NCBI GenBank assembly: GCA_964036195.1
Contig: OZ038451.1
Location: 4,530,529 to 4,594,528 of the forward strand
Direction: 5' to 3'
From: Sphaerolaimus hirsutus
Lineage: Eukaryota; Nematoda; Chromadorea; Monhysterida; Sphaerolaimidae
Length of the DNA stretch: 64,000 nt
Under the pieces are notes generated by a model. That model saw only the letters and a list, made by a program, of their open reading frames with translations, made no database searches and was not told the DNA's origin. A program made the translations under genes and the position numbers. Of the stretch, positions 1-10,992 are shown one piece after another (within the stretch, counting starts at the first letter, position 1; each line of letters opens with the position of its first letter).

Positions 1-498
1 TCCTTTGTTTAGTGAGTATGCATGCCAAATTTTAGCTCCGGGCGGTTACCGGTTTTCATTTTATTCATACTTTAATTTTTTTCGATCACTGTATTTTTGT
101 ATAGTGATTGAAATCCTGCCGGGGCCCGAAATGGTCGAAATGGCCCCGACCGGGGTCAAACGTCCCTGGTTAGAAAATTTTTTTTCAGTAAATGAAGAAT
201 TTTGGTTTCCTGACCTGGGACGTTCGTCCCCGGCAGGGGACAAATTTTTAGTCCCCTGCCGGGGACGAACGTCCCCGGTCGGGGACAAAAATTCTTTGTT
301 TACTGAAAAAAAAATTTTCTCACCGGGGACGTTTGACCCCGGTCGGGGCCATTTCATTGTTGCCGGGGACCGGGACCCGGCATGATTTCGATCACTATAC
401 AAAAATACAGTGATCGACAAAAGTTAAAATATGAGTAAAATAAAAACCGGTAACCACCCGGAGCTAAAATTTGGCATGCGTACTCACTAAACAAAGGA
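1..498. repeat. Family H foldback element, near-perfect palindrome
   Basis: Bases 1-498 form an almost complete inverted repeat about a centre near 249/250. The left end TCCTTTGTTTAGTGAG pairs with CTCACTAAACAAAGGA at the right. The inner part is built of GC-rich blocks such as GTCCCCGGCAGGGGAC and CCCCGACCGGGG between AT-rich spacers. Reading frames on both strands here are by-products of the palindrome. A second family copy lies at 3758-4390. The element may continue left of the window. No transposase is visible. Confidence 0.85.
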
Positions 499-840
499 GT
501 ACAAGCATGCCAAATTTGAGACTAATCGGGATAATTTTACACACCCGCCCAAAGAATATGCATCGGCGGGTATAACCGTCTTGCAAAAATTTTGTGCATG
601 CTAATTTGGTGATAATTCACCTTATTAACATGCAAATTCCCCATACACGCCAATTATTCACTTTTGAAAAAAAATATTTTTTGCCGGGTCCCGGTCCCCG
701 GCCGGGACCTGTGTAAATAGCCCATAAATTATTGATTTTTGAAAAAAATTATTTTTCACCGGGGATTGCTCCCTTATAAGGGCTGCTGGAAATGGCCCTT
801 ACAGACAAAAGAATATATGACTAAAAAGAAAACAAACATA
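499..840. repeat. Family H flanking module
   Basis: Sequence right of the palindrome includes TGTGCATGCTAATTTGGTG and GCCGGGTCCCGGTCCCCGGC. It recurs in the same order at about 4150-4380, so it belongs to the same repeat family rather than to unique flank. After about 740 the similarity fades into AT-rich sequence with another CACCGGGGA block. Confidence 0.7.
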
Positions 841-1598
841 ACATATATTTTTTCAATGAATGTTTTCACAGACATCAATTGGATGGGAGTTTTACAAGGG
901 AATGGGTTTATTTAGAGGGAGCAGGTATTTTTCTTTTTTCTACACTCAACTAACAGGGGCGGGGGGGGGGGGTTAAAGAAGGATAAAATGGCGTAAATGC
1001 AGTAGCTCCATCAATTTTGGCAAAGAGAGATGTAAGTTACAACTTCTTTGCACTATCTGCAAGTACCACACAGGAATCGTGCACAAAATAAACCAACCAA
1101 GAACTAATCAATCTCAATCACATCTTACTCAAGGAGGGAATTACTTAATGAGGAGGGATTGCTTCAAGGGGTTTTAATCAAGGTTCAGTTTTTTGAATGG
1201 GTGGGGGTATTCAAGGTGGGAATTATTCAATGTGAACTATTTTATCTAAGGGAGGGATTTATTCAAGGGGCATTATTCAAGGCCAACTTTATAGAGGAGT
1301 TATTCGAGGGTAGTTATTCAATGTTCAGTTTTCAAGTGGGGGTGGGGGTATTCAAAGTGTAATTTATTGAGGGCTCAATAGAGTAGCTGTTTCAATTTGG
1401 ACAATGAAACATGTAGTTTACAAGTTTTCTGCATATTGTAAAAGTACCATGCAGAAACCATGTGCTTATCATGTTGGAGCAGAGTAAAACACATGCAAAC
1501 ATCAAATGATCCACTTGATTAATCAAACATTGGCTACTCAATCGCATCAATGTGAACTTTTTTCAATTTACAAATGTGTCCCATTGCAAAGTACACTA
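841..1598. repeat. Degenerate family A-like G-rich iteron region
   Basis: After about 100 bases with no recognised feature there is a G run near 960-973. From 1125 to 1370 comes a loose series of ATTATTCAAGG and GGGAGGGATTTATTCAAGG motifs resembling the subterminal units of family A, without intact CCGTATT ends. The remainder, to 1598, shows nothing recognisable. Confidence 0.45.
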
Positions 1599-2035
1599 CC
1601 GTATTACCTCGAAATACCCCCATGGGGGTTTATTATTTCGCCAGCAAAATTTGAGGGGGGGTTAATTCGAGGGGGGGGGGTTTATTCGAGGGGGGGTCTT
1701 ATTATTTCGTCAGAAATTTTCGTAAGGATCGTAGTAAATAATAGGCATTTGCATGCCCAAAACAGGTAATAAATGTGTCCAAAAAGATATATTTGGACAT
1801 AAAAACGTAGATTAGCTACACAAACATGTCCATGTGTAGCTGCAATACAGATAAACAGTAATATACATCATGTACATTGCATACATGACGTATTTATTAT
1901 GTACATGACGTACATCATTCCGAAGGGGGGGGGTATTTCGAGGGGGGGGGGGTTTATTATTTCCCCAGCCGATTTTGAGGGGGGGTTAATTTGAGGGGGG
2001 TTAATTCAAGGGGGGGATAATTCGAGGTAATACGG
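1599..2035. mobile_element. Family A MITE, intact long copy
   Basis: A 437-bp element with ends CCGTATTACCTCGAAATA and its inverted counterpart ATTCGAGGTAATACGG, flanked by TA at 1597-1598 and 2036-2037. Both subterminal zones carry tandem TTAATTCGAGGGGGG-type units. The core contains a GTACATGATGTACAT-like palindromic segment and a GTGTAGCTGCAAT segment. The copy at 57578-57997 is the same sequence in reverse complement. TA duplication suggests Tc1/mariner-type mobilisation, which is inferred. No coding capacity. Confidence 0.85.
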
Positions 2036-2237
2036 TATATGCCACAAAAAATACTCATTGTAAAAAACAATTGAAAGAATAATCTGTCACTGATATAGCC
2101 ATTCAAAGTAATTATTGCTCTACACCACAGATCATCATAAATCACAATCTCCACCATTCGGAGATCAAAAGATGTTGCTGCAGGCCATATGGAAAATAAT
2201 AATAGTGTGTAAACTAGAAAGAGCATAGACCACATGC
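2036..2237. other. Unassigned spacer
   Basis: AT-rich sequence with no recognised repeat or coding signal. Confidence 0.4.
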
Positions 2238-2606
2238 TGGGGGCACTCCCATACCCTCTAAAAGACCCTGTAAAGTGTCAAAGACCCTGTAAAATGTCAT
2301 GTGTCATGTAAAAGACCCTGTAAAATGTCATGTGTCATGTAAAAGACCCTGTCAATTGTCAAATGCCATGTAAAAGACCGTGTAAAGTGTCATGTGTATC
2401 CAAATCTTATTTTATCATATCCAAATCTTATGTTTTTGTATCCAAATCTTATGTAAAAAGTAAGATTTGGATACAAAAGCATAAAATTTGGATATGATAA
2501 AATAGGATTTGGATACACATGACACTTTACAGGGTATTTTACATGACACATGACATTTACAGGGTCTTTGACACTTTTCAGGGTCTTTTACAGGATCTAG
2601 GAGTAG
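2238..2606. mobile_element. Family C hairpin element, TATCCAAATC subfamily
   Basis: Starts GGGGGCACTCCC and ends with a decayed inverse near CAGGATCTAGGAG. Between lie repeated AAAGACCCTGTAAAATGTC modules, then three TATCCAAATCTTA units, and their inverted copies on the other side of a centre near 2455. Nearly the whole element can pair with itself. The closest relative is at 24604-25018. Confidence 0.8.
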
Positions 2607-3211
2607 CAGCTCATAATCAGAATATAAATATGGAAGCTCCAGGTGATTCTGATCATTTTAAGTGTTTATTGGTGAAAATCGGTTGAGAAATGGCTGATAT
2701 ATTGAGTTCTGAATTTACATGCATTTTCATTCAACTGGTTCAAATCAGCATTTCAAATATACACATCACTAATCCGACCACAAAAATTGAATCTGCCTGC
2801 TGTCCTGATCATTTTAACTGTCTATTGATCCAAAACAGCTCATAAATAACCAATTTATTAAGCATCAAAATCAATGTCCAGATAAGGCATAAAAAATGAA
2901 CACCTTTGTATAGACCCCCCCTTATCTCAGGACTGGGGGATTATTTGAGCAAACAGTCCTGGTCAGGTCGTGTTCATCTTTCGGACTGGATGAGTTATCA
3001 CCTACGTTGCAGAATGAAACTTTAAAACTACTAAAATGTGGCACTTTCCACTGGGAAATGAAACTTTATGAGAAATACCGACCTAAGTGGGGCTTTCCCT
3101 GTCGCTGATCCTTGAGTGTGTCATAGAATCGACTAATTCTAGTTGTGTACCTCTTGGATGAAAAGGGGCAAAAAATAACTTAGTGTCACATGGATTTCAA
3201 CGTCTGGGGGG
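2607..3211. other. Mostly unassigned spacer with a repeat fragment
   Basis: No gene is seen. The segment 2918-2965, containing CTTATCTCAGGACTGGGGGA and TTATTTGAG, also occurs at the centre of the inverted-repeat element at 33811-34361, so it is probably a fragment of that family. Confidence 0.5.
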
Positions 3212-3478
3212 TAGTATGATGTTAAAGGCACCGGGAAAAATGGTACCGCACCGCACACCAGCACCCCTCTCATCGCGTGAAAAGGGCACCTGGCACCCTG
3301 GGGCACCGGCCAAAAAATGGCACCGCTCCGCACCACCAGCGGTGCAATTCTGATAAAAATGGCACCGGCACCGGCAGGGCACCACTCAAAATCGAAAGGG
3401 CACTGCACCAGCAGCGGTGCTGGTGCCCTTCGGTGTCTAGCACTGGGGCACCGGTGCCCCGGTGCCTTTTCATCACTA
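3212..3478. mobile_element. Family F hAT-like MITE with perfect 8-bp duplication
   Basis: A 267-bp element with left end TAGTATGATGTTAAAGGCAC and right end GGTGCCTTTTCATCACTA, packed with GGCACCG and CGGTGCC iterons in both orientations. CTGGGGGG occurs immediately before (3204-3211) and immediately after (3479-3486). An 8-bp target duplication and TAGTGATG-type ends are hAT superfamily hallmarks. Overlapping reading frames on both strands follow from the iterons and are not genes. Confidence 0.88.
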
Positions 3479-3591
3479 CTGGGGGGCGTTCATACGTTCA
3501 TAGTTAAATGTCACTTTAAAGGTGTGGATTGGTCGCATCGGGTATTTGTACTACGAGGAGATTTTACCTATGTGTTTGCATCCAACTCGTG

Positions 3592-3757
3592 CCAGTCCCG
3601 GACCCTTTAACATGTCCTGTAAAATGTCAATTGTCATGCAAAGTGTCAAACGTCATGGAAAATGCCCTGCAAAATGGCAACCAAGTTGCTAATTTCCAGG
3701 GCAATTTCGATGACTTTTGCCACTTTGCATGACATTTTGACATTTGACATTTGCCAT
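3592..3757. mobile_element. Family C element, short copy
   Basis: Begins with a CAGTCCCGGACCC-like end and runs through TGTAAAATGTCAATTGTCATG and GCCCTGCAAAATGGCAACC modules, then the inverted modules. It directly abuts the family H copy starting at 3758. Confidence 0.7.
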
Positions 3758-4390
3758 AAATTTTCGTGATGTACTGGGGCCAAACGACCCCGGTCGGGGA
3801 CCAAAATTTGTTGTATACCAAAAAAAAAAATTCTCACCGGGGTTGTTTGGCCCCGACCGGGGACAATAACCACAAAGCATCAAAAAGTGCCATAAATTTT
3901 CGTGTGGTACCGGGGCCAAACGACCCCGGTCGGGGACCAAACTTTGTTGTATACTGAAAAAAAATTTTCTCACCGGGGTCGTTTGGCCCCGACCGGGGAC
4001 ATTTCGATATTGCCGGGGACCGGACCCCGGCAAGATTACATGCACTATAAAAAAATACAGCGATTGACAAAAATAATAATGTTAAAAAACTGACAACCGC
4101 TGATCGCTCTGAGCTGAAATTTTGCATGCACACTCACTACATGCAGGAGTACACGCATGCAAAAATTCAGACAAATCCAAGAAAAATTTTACACTCCCCC
4201 AAAGAAAATACATCAGAGCATGTAACCATCTTGCGAAAATTTTGTGCATGCTAATTTGGTGGTAATTCACCTAATTCACATGCAATTAACTGATAGACAC
4301 CAATTATCAATTTTTGTAAAAATTTATTTTTTGCCGGGTCCCGGTCCCCGGCCGGGACCTGTGTAAATAGCCGATAAGTTGGGCAAGGAT
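3758..4390. repeat. Family H copy with internal 136-bp tandem duplication
   Basis: Same family as 1-840. AAATTTTCGTG begins two consecutive units at 3758 and 3894, each carrying GGGGCCAAACGACCCCGGTC and, inverted, TTTGGCCCCGACCGGGG. The remainder parallels 380-740, including GTGCATGCTAATTTGGTG and GCCGGGTCCCGGTCCCCGGC. Unlike the first copy it is not a full palindrome. Its reading frames are repeat artefacts. Confidence 0.78.
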
Positions 4391-4724
4391 TTTTGAAACT
4401 ATGGATTGTTCGATAAATTTTAATTATAGATGGCAGTGTGGTAGGAAAATCGTCACGTCACGTGATTATGAATAAATTGACAAAATTGCACGTTCGATTG
4501 CGATCTGTCGCATGAGAATGCCGATAGAAATTAACGTCTCAAAATGCAAAACAATATTCCCTTCTCGATGCTCCTATAACTTTAATCTTTAATAAGTCTC
4601 TAGTCTATAGTTGAGCGCAACTCCCAGTGCCCCCAGCAATAAAATTCAATAAAACAATCGCACGCACATTGGCGCCGGGCGCATTGCAATGCGTAGAATG
4701 TGGGCGCGGTTTTCAACCCCCCAG
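4391..4724. other. Unassigned spacer
   Basis: AT-rich, with a GC-richer stretch near 4665-4730. No repeat family, reading frame or RNA gene is recognised. Confidence 0.4.
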
Positions 4725-4880
4725 GGAGCAGTCCCAGACCCTGTAAAATGTCAAATGTCAAGTGTTAAAAGTCATGTAAAATGTCCCGAAAATTAATAAC
4801 GTCTACCACTTTGACATGAGTTTTGACACTTTGCATAACATTTGACAGTTTGCGGGGCATTTTACAGTGTCTGAGAGGGG
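4725..4880. mobile_element. Family C element, short copy
   Basis: Left end GGAGCAGTCCCAGACCCTG, internal TGTAAAATGTCAAATGTCA modules and inverted GACACTTTGCATAACATTTG modules. The right end is TTTTACAGTGTCTGAGAGG. Confidence 0.72.
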
Positions 4881-4886
4881 TCAGGC

Positions 4887-5197
4887 CTATTATGCATGTA
4901 AACCCATTACGAATCTACATCCATTATTGACACCACATACACATTATACCTGCAGGGGTAAGAAAGGGTGCGGGTTCCCCAATCCACAAACTGCCCAGCT
5001 ATCTATCTATACCAGAGGTATGTATCTATCTATACCAGATATCTATTTTCACTCAAAGTCGCAAATTTTCCAAAATTTTATAAATTTTCACATTTAAAAT
5101 CACTAGGTCATGTGTTTTATTGCATATTTTCAGCATGCCTGGTATAGTTAAATGCGTTCTGGTTCTAGATGCATAATGGGTTTACATGCGTAATGGC
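4887..5197. mobile_element. Inverted-repeat element containing family K TATC units
   Basis: TATGCATGTAAACCCATTAC at the left matches the inverse of GCATAATGGGTTTACATGCG at the right, giving TIRs of about 27 bp around a 310-bp element. The interior contains two TATCTATCTATACCAGA units of the family K type. It abuts the family C copy on its left. Confidence 0.6.
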
Positions 5198-5989
5198 ACA
5201 GGGCCGTCTGAGAGTCACCGTGGCGGCTGGCACACAATTCAATTGGAACCTATGGTACAAGTAAGGAGCTGATTCGGGTGTAGGGCGCCTTGCGATGTAA
5301 TTGAATCTTGCCCCTAAAATTATTCTTGGTTAGCCCGACGGCGTTTCTCTGTCGGGCAGCAACAAAACGTTGTCAAAAGGCACATTTTTTTTGGCAGGTT
5401 GAATCTAAATTTGAAAGTGGTTTCAGTTTGGCGCTTTTAACACTTTAGCTAGTTGCCTGGCTTGGCTAAATAAAGTTCCAGTGACTTCATTTAAATCACA
5501 TTAAAATGGGTCCCAAAAGAAATGTATCATGTGTCACGCAAACACCCAAAATGAATCCTAGGTGTTTAAGCAAATATCTGAAGAATTTTTTGAATATCCT
5601 TTTCTAATATTTATGTTGCGAATAAGTGAGTGTTTTCCCAGGGCGAAAAGTGAAAAACTTTCTGTGTACGCAGAAAAATGGACAAGATCACAAATCACAA
5701 AGTTTTAGAATGTTTCCTTGCCATAGTTAAAAAATGGGGGGGGGGTTAAAAGTGGTATTTTTAGGCGTCGCAGTAAATTTTGCTACACGCGCGCCCGCCC
5801 AGCGACACGTGTCATGGGAAGCGAGTAGAAAATGAATAACAGAAACAAGTCGGCAATTTCCAATTAATTTACAATGCACTACCACCGTGTCGACTTTTTA
5901 ATCATCACATTCATATTTACGTAAAACGAGCGGCCACCACTTGCTAATCACAAAAGTGATCAATTTCCGAGCTGATTGAATATAGCGAT
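5198..5989. other. Spacer with a small hairpin and a G run
   Basis: Nothing gene-like. AGCCCGACGG and the near-inverse GTCGGGC (about 5333-5358) can form a short hairpin. A G run followed by TTAAAAG at about 5737-5750 resembles a degraded family A unit. The rest is AT-rich. Confidence 0.35.
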
Positions 5990-6260
5990 TAGTGTACCAA
6001 AAATTTCGGGAAATTTTTATTTTTAAATAAAAAAAATAAAAATAAATCTTATATTTACTTATTTTTCTCCCGGCTTTGTTTCCGGAAAGATTTCACTATA
6101 TTTTTTTTGTGATAAGAAAATTAAAAAGATATCTCATTTATTTTTATTATTTATTTTATTTCTCTGCGTTCTTTCGGAGAAATTTAATTTTATTTCATTT
6201 TTAGAGACTATCTGATATTATATGTCATAATTTTTTATTTAAAAAAACATTTTTTGAAAC
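5990..6260. repeat. Family J AT-rich interspersed repeat
   Basis: Long A/T runs with TTATTTTTCTCCCGGCTTTG, CTTTCGGAGAAATTTAATTT and related motifs. The same combination of a C/G-containing hinge and TTTAATTATATTT occurs at 26865-27010, 50690-50930, 52217-52490 and 55945-56160. Confidence 0.5.
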
Positions 6261-6324
6261 GCTAATAGCGGATGTAAGCCGGCAGAGAATATGACATTAT
6301 TAATTCCCGCACCCGGGTGCAGAG

Positions 6325-7005
6325 TTGTTAAAAGTACAGAACTTTTTCAAAAGTATACGTAAACGTTAAGTATTTTGAATTCACTCGCAGCCCAAAACTG
6401 AAAAAAGTTAAGTGAACAATTTTAGCCGGGAAAACGCGAAAGAAACGTAAATACCTAGAAGTGAAGTACTTTTAACTCAGAAATAAATATGTTTACCTAA
6501 GTTTTAATATTTTAATTGGGTAAAAAGGGCAGTTTCGACCAAAACGAAAAGTATAACGAGGCACATTCAAATTTTTACTTGTGGTTATTTTTGTGCTCAG
6601 AATATAACAGGTACATAAATACTTCCCCAGAAGCACACCAAATTTGGGATCCACAAAATTTCGCGTAGGGTGGGGGCATTCCGTATTTCGAATTTCCGCG
6701 AACATTGCTTTTTCTGTAAACTCGATTATTGGAAAACCGCATGTTCGTCAACTGAAAACAGAATATACTAAGTATCGCAGTGTCATCAAATGGAAGATGA
6801 TCATTTTCTCACAAAATACATAGTGTGGCCACGCTCAAAACGTTTTCTGTACTCGGATACACAAATATGTTCGGATCCTAACAATATGTAATATCGAGTA
6901 CCAGTATTTCTTTGGGAGGCAACGTAAACGTATTTTATTACTCTATACTCAAGTATCCGTATCCGGATACTTTTCGAGTAAGCGTAAAAACGTGTTCGCA
7001 GCTGT
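6325..7005. repeat. Family G element, diverged copy
   Basis: Begins AGTTGTTAAAAGTACAGAAC and contains many GTAAACGT, GAGTACAG and AAGTATCCG motifs in both orientations, ending near CGTAAAAACGTGTTCGCAGC. It resembles the clearer copy at 39581-40087, but its right end is decayed and no target duplication is visible. Confidence 0.5.
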
Positions 7006-7261
7006 GGACCGGAGAAAATGCGTGAAGTAGGTAAATATAATATCTATTTTCTACTTATATTGACGCAAATAGAGACAAGGAAGTACGTGCGGATTTGGTG
7101 GGTGAAATAGCAAAAAAACATCAATGACATCATAAAAATTTAGGTTCGAATGTAAATTGGTAAAATGATGAAAATGTGAAAGCTATAAATAAAAATAAAA
7201 ACAGCATTTGTATGAGCGGGCTGGTTCCCAACACACGAGAGTAGTTTTGTATGGATTAAGT
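7006..7261. other. Unassigned spacer
   Basis: AT-rich, no feature recognised. Confidence 0.35.
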
Positions 7262-7680
7262 TCGTATCTGGGGGCAGTCCCGCGGGCAATGACCACTTTA
7301 CAAGTATGAAGGTTTACATTTGTCTGGCCCGTGAAGGGGGGGGCAGCCACCCCCCCCCCGCCCCCTGGCTACGTCCTTGCACATGAGTGCAAACATTGAC
7401 GTGTGGTTTTTTTACAAGTCAAAGACATGTACTGATGACCTACTTGTAAAACTTTTTGCCATATACTCACTTGCTGCATACTTGTAAAGTGCGCTTTTTT
7501 ACTTGTAAAGGTTGGAAGTTTACTTGTAAAGTGCGCGCAAATATTCACTTGAAATCTACTTGTAAACATAGGTCTTTTACTTGTAAACTTTTATATATTT
7601 ACTTGTAAAGTGTTGGGTAAAGCCTACTTGTAAACTTTCATACTTGTAAAGTGCTGCGGGGTCAGTCCCGCACCCCGTAT
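7262..7680. mobile_element. Family N element with ACTTGTAAA iterons
   Basis: Left part GGGGGCAGTCCCGCGGGC then CACTTTACAAGTATGAAGG. The right part is the inverse, TTTCATACTTGTAAAGTGCT then GGTCAGTCCCGCACCCC. Between them at least eight ACTTGTAAA units lie in the same orientation (about 7435-7660). An insert at 7330-7372 is a near-palindrome of G and C runs ending CTGGCTACGTCC, like the ends at 48129-48401. The terminal GGGGGCAGTCCC is shared with family C. Confidence 0.65.
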
Positions 7681-7845
7681 AGTATAAAGTAAAGTGTCAA
7701 TACCGTGCAAAGTGTCATACAAGTTTGACAAATGTCATGTGAGATGTTCAGCGACAAAATCGTTTTTGAGATATTTTGGTTGACATTTTGCATTGCATTT
7801 GACAATAGATAAATATTAAACTTTGCAGATGCGGGACTGCCAAAA
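7660..7845. mobile_element. Family C copy sharing an end with the family N element
   Basis: Starts at the shared GTCAGTCCCGCACCCCG and contains AAAGTGTCATACAAG and inverted GACATTTTGCATTGC modules. It ends GATGCGGGACTGCC, the inverse of the left end. Confidence 0.6.
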
Positions 7846-8499
7846 GTTTGGGCATTTTTGGATTCGCACCAGAAATATATTTATTCTACTGGTACATTGG
7901 CATTCAGACAATGCTACGGGTGTTGGCGGGATTATTGAAGAAAATACGACTTCAATCTATTTTTAATTCATCAAAAAGCCATTGATGAAGCCATTTCTAT
8001 ATCGAGAAAGCCTGAAGCAGCGTATTATATTCTATTTTATAGCAGAAATATGCGCCCAATCAAGGAAATCTCAATAACTCGAGCTAAGAACGCCCACACA
8101 AAAGTACCGTAATCTTACAAATGTAAACTTTTCGTCATAATATGCAATAAACTTCCACGTGGGAATGTTGGTGCCATAAATAAATATAAATAAAAGTAAT
8201 CCAAATTTATGGGGTTTTGAAAACGGAAAATAAAATTTTATTTTTTATATTTACTGAGTCGCGTTCAAATGGAAAAATGATGGTAAAGTTTGTGGCATAA
8301 ATAAAAACAAGTGCGGTCTAAATAATAAATCTCGCTGCTCCAGACAGATTTTCGTATGGACAAATATTTAGGAGCCTGCCGACAAATGCGCATCACATTT
8401 TGTTTATGGGTAAAAATAAATACATATTTCACGCACGTAAACAGCATAAGGAAGATAATTAATAGACGAATATCTGGAAATCTGCAGGTGACCATACAA
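7846..8499. other. Unassigned spacer
   Basis: AT-rich sequence with no recognised repeat, reading frame or RNA gene. Confidence 0.35.
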
Positions 8500-8660
8500 T
8501 AGGGGACACCCCCGCACCATATAAAGTGTCAAGTCCAGTGACAAATCTCATGCAAAGTGTCATAGTTCAGTAATAAAGTATTATCGTTTCATTTGACACT
8601 TTGCATGATAAATAAAAGTACACTTTACATGACACTTTACAGGGTGTGGGTGGGATTGTA
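8500..8660. mobile_element. Family C element, short copy
   Basis: Left GGGGACACCCCCGCACC and right CACTTTACAGGGTGTGGGTG. ATGCAAAGTGTCATAG in the left half is inverted as ACACTTTGCATGATA in the right half. Confidence 0.65.
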
Positions 8661-8877
8661 GCCATTTCTCTAAAAATTAGGCTTTGGGGAGGTTTTTACC
8701 AAAAATTTCAGCTATCTATCTATCCACCCCAGCTCAGCAATCTATCAAATCTATGTCTAGGCAAAAACTTGCCAAAAAATACATAAAAAATCAGACACAC
8801 ACAAATCCTCAAACCCACGTGATTAACGGGAGAAATGCCCACAAATCGCGGCATATATACGCCCAATCTGGCGACCA
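8661..8877. repeat. Family K fragment
   Basis: Contains TTTCAGCTATCTATCTATCC followed by CCCAGCTCAGC, as in the larger family K block at 40330-40800. The remainder is A-rich and unremarkable. Confidence 0.5.
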
Positions 8878-9085
8878 GGGGCAGTCCCAGACCCTGTAAA
8901 GCGTAAAGTAGTGTGTCAAATGTCATGTAAAATTTTCATTACTGAACTTTGCATGATAATTGACACTACTTTATATTTCTCATGACCAATTGACACTTTG
9001 CATGACACTTGAAATGACACTTTACATGACACTTGACATTTTACTTTACACTTTACACGGTCTGGGATGGGCACCAGGTGCGGCG
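8878..9085. mobile_element. Family C element
   Basis: Left GGGGCAGTCCCAGACCCTG and right TTTACACGGTCTGGGATGGG. The interior has GTGTCAAATGTCATGTAAAA on the left and four inverted GACACTT modules on the right. The adjoining ACCAGGTGC tail is seen at other family C right ends. Confidence 0.78.
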
Positions 9086-10581
9086 TGGCGGCCAACTGGT
9101 TCTGCTTGCCGATGGCCGACCGAATGTCCATTCGCGACACGAACGTGTCGCATTTTCTGCTCATTTTTGTACTAGCGCCGCTAGGGCGATGGAATTTGTG
9201 TTTTTAATTTGAAGTGATTCAATAATATTTAGGGTAGGTATTTTTGAGGATTTTTCGAACGATTAGTGGTTTATGAAAAGTGGAATTATTGTACTTATAT
9301 TTAGAATTAATAATGTAAACATGTAAATGTAAACATGTAGAATAAAATAGAAAATGGAAAACAATAACTGCGACTATCGTGTACAGAACTAAGAGTACAC
9401 GGATCTGTGTTTGTTTGAATACGCAAAACTTGCTGCGCAAAATGGCAACTAAAATGTGTAAACGAGAAATCCGTTTTTAATTAAAGAACAGTCGACTTTG
9501 CCCGAAGAAACACATTGACGTGCAATTCAAAAAAAAATCGGTTATGATCTTGCAAATCGTGTTTTCCGTGTGCAAATACAGCCACAATGACGCACGTTTA
9601 TTGTAAAACAAACCGCCCACTAGAAAAAACTGGGGCCCTATACACATTCATCATATTTAAGCCCGGTATACGGAACAAACTGAAAATAATTATCAATCGG
9701 TGATATAAAAATGGCCGGGATTGGCTACATGAGAATATGAAAACGGTTATTGCAAAAAATGTGTTCACATATTTACATTTTACATGTGCATATATTTGAC
9801 GCGATATATTTATATGGCGGAGAAACAGCGCCAAAAATATTCTTTTTTACAATTAGCTGTAAGGTTTTACAAATTAATACAAATGATGTCTATGTATTTA
9901 TGTGTATCCAGACTTGATGTCAGTCTAGCATCAAAAATTCGGAAAAAAATGATCAGTTGATGATGTTATCTGTCTTTGTTACTTTCTAGCTACCTATCTA
10001 AAGGTAATTTCTAAATTCAAAAAACTCGCACACAAATTAGAAGATATTCGAAATGGAACGAAAACCATGATTTTTGCTTATAAAAAAATATCTAGAAAAA
10101 TATAGATGCCTCAAAAACAAACCGTTATAGCCTAGTCTCACGAACATATTTATCATGCATAATTATTTTGCACCTAAGCGTTGGCTAATTTTCCTAGACG
10201 CCATATTCTCTTCAGCTATAGTTCACTGGATGATCGCTTCATAATGACACCTACTGTACACAATCCGCAAAAATGGCAATGGCAATTATATTTTTACATT
10301 TTTTTAAAGATTACTCTTTGCTAAATATTCGCAAATTTGGTGCATAAACACTTGCGTGACTTTATTCATCAAAACATGGTAAAAAATTTTTTTTTAAACC
10401 AAACAGAAAATTTATTTTTGTCTACCCAATTCCCAAATTGAAGTTCAAATCTGGCGAAGAATGCTCTTAAAATGACGTAAAAAGCTAACGAAAAATCCTC
10501 GATTTACCTGTAACCCACATAAAAACCCGTACAATAAACCATTAAAGTACAGAAAATCGTAGACGTCACACGAGCGCAAAT
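9086..10581. other. Repeat-poor AT-rich spacer
   Basis: About 1.5 kb without a recognised repeat, RNA gene or credible coding frame. Only short reading frames occur. This is the longest stretch with nothing identified in the left third of the window. Confidence 0.4.
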
Positions 10582-10808
10582 GGCCCTACGCACACTAGTT
10601 GACACCGAATGTCAGTCAAGTGGTTTCCATGTCAATTCAGATTTCAGTTGACCGATCACCGATCCACGTTCGAATGCTCACGCCGTGAAAAATGGAGAAA
10701 AAATATCACGGGCGTGCATTCTAAAACGCTTCTGCGACCCGTCAACTAAAATCTGAATACGCGACGAAACCAGTTGACTAACATCCACCGTCAACTAAAT
10801 AGTATGCG
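10582..10808. mobile_element. Family D element
   Basis: Left GGCCCTACGCACACTAGTTG, then ATGTCAATTCAGATTTCAGT. The right half carries the inverse, GTCAACTAAAATCTGAATAC, then a decayed CCGTCAACTAAATAGTATGC end. The GCTTCTGCGACCCGTCAACT motif is shared with 29690-29775 and 47020-47130. Confidence 0.7.
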
Positions 10809-10992
10809 CGAGCGCGGCGCATTCCAGTAGTGAAATGGTTGAATAGTGGAATGAAATTACAGAAGTGGAAAGCGTGCGAAATCACGCCGGCCCGCTAATC
10901 ACCGATTGACTGGACGTAAATCACATTGCCGCAGCGCTGGCTTTTAGAATGCGCCCGCGAAATGCGCATTCAGGTGCCAACTGACTATAGCG
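10809..10992. other. Spacer
   Basis: Moderately GC-rich spacer between family D and family E copies. Nothing recognised. Confidence 0.3.

Noticed and set aside
5-420. Overlapping 126- and 119-codon frames on opposite strands
   Set aside because: They are mirror images produced by the 498-bp palindrome, with repeated GDKNL-like peptides and no independent coding signal.
3139-3610. Several overlapping frames across 3139-3610
   Set aside because: They lie on a GGCACC-iteron hAT-like MITE with an 8-bp duplication. Frames are open on both strands because of composition.
5330-5360. Possible small-RNA hairpin (AGCCCGACGG / GTCGGGC)
   Set aside because: The stem is only about 7-8 bp, too short for a microRNA precursor or terminator claim.
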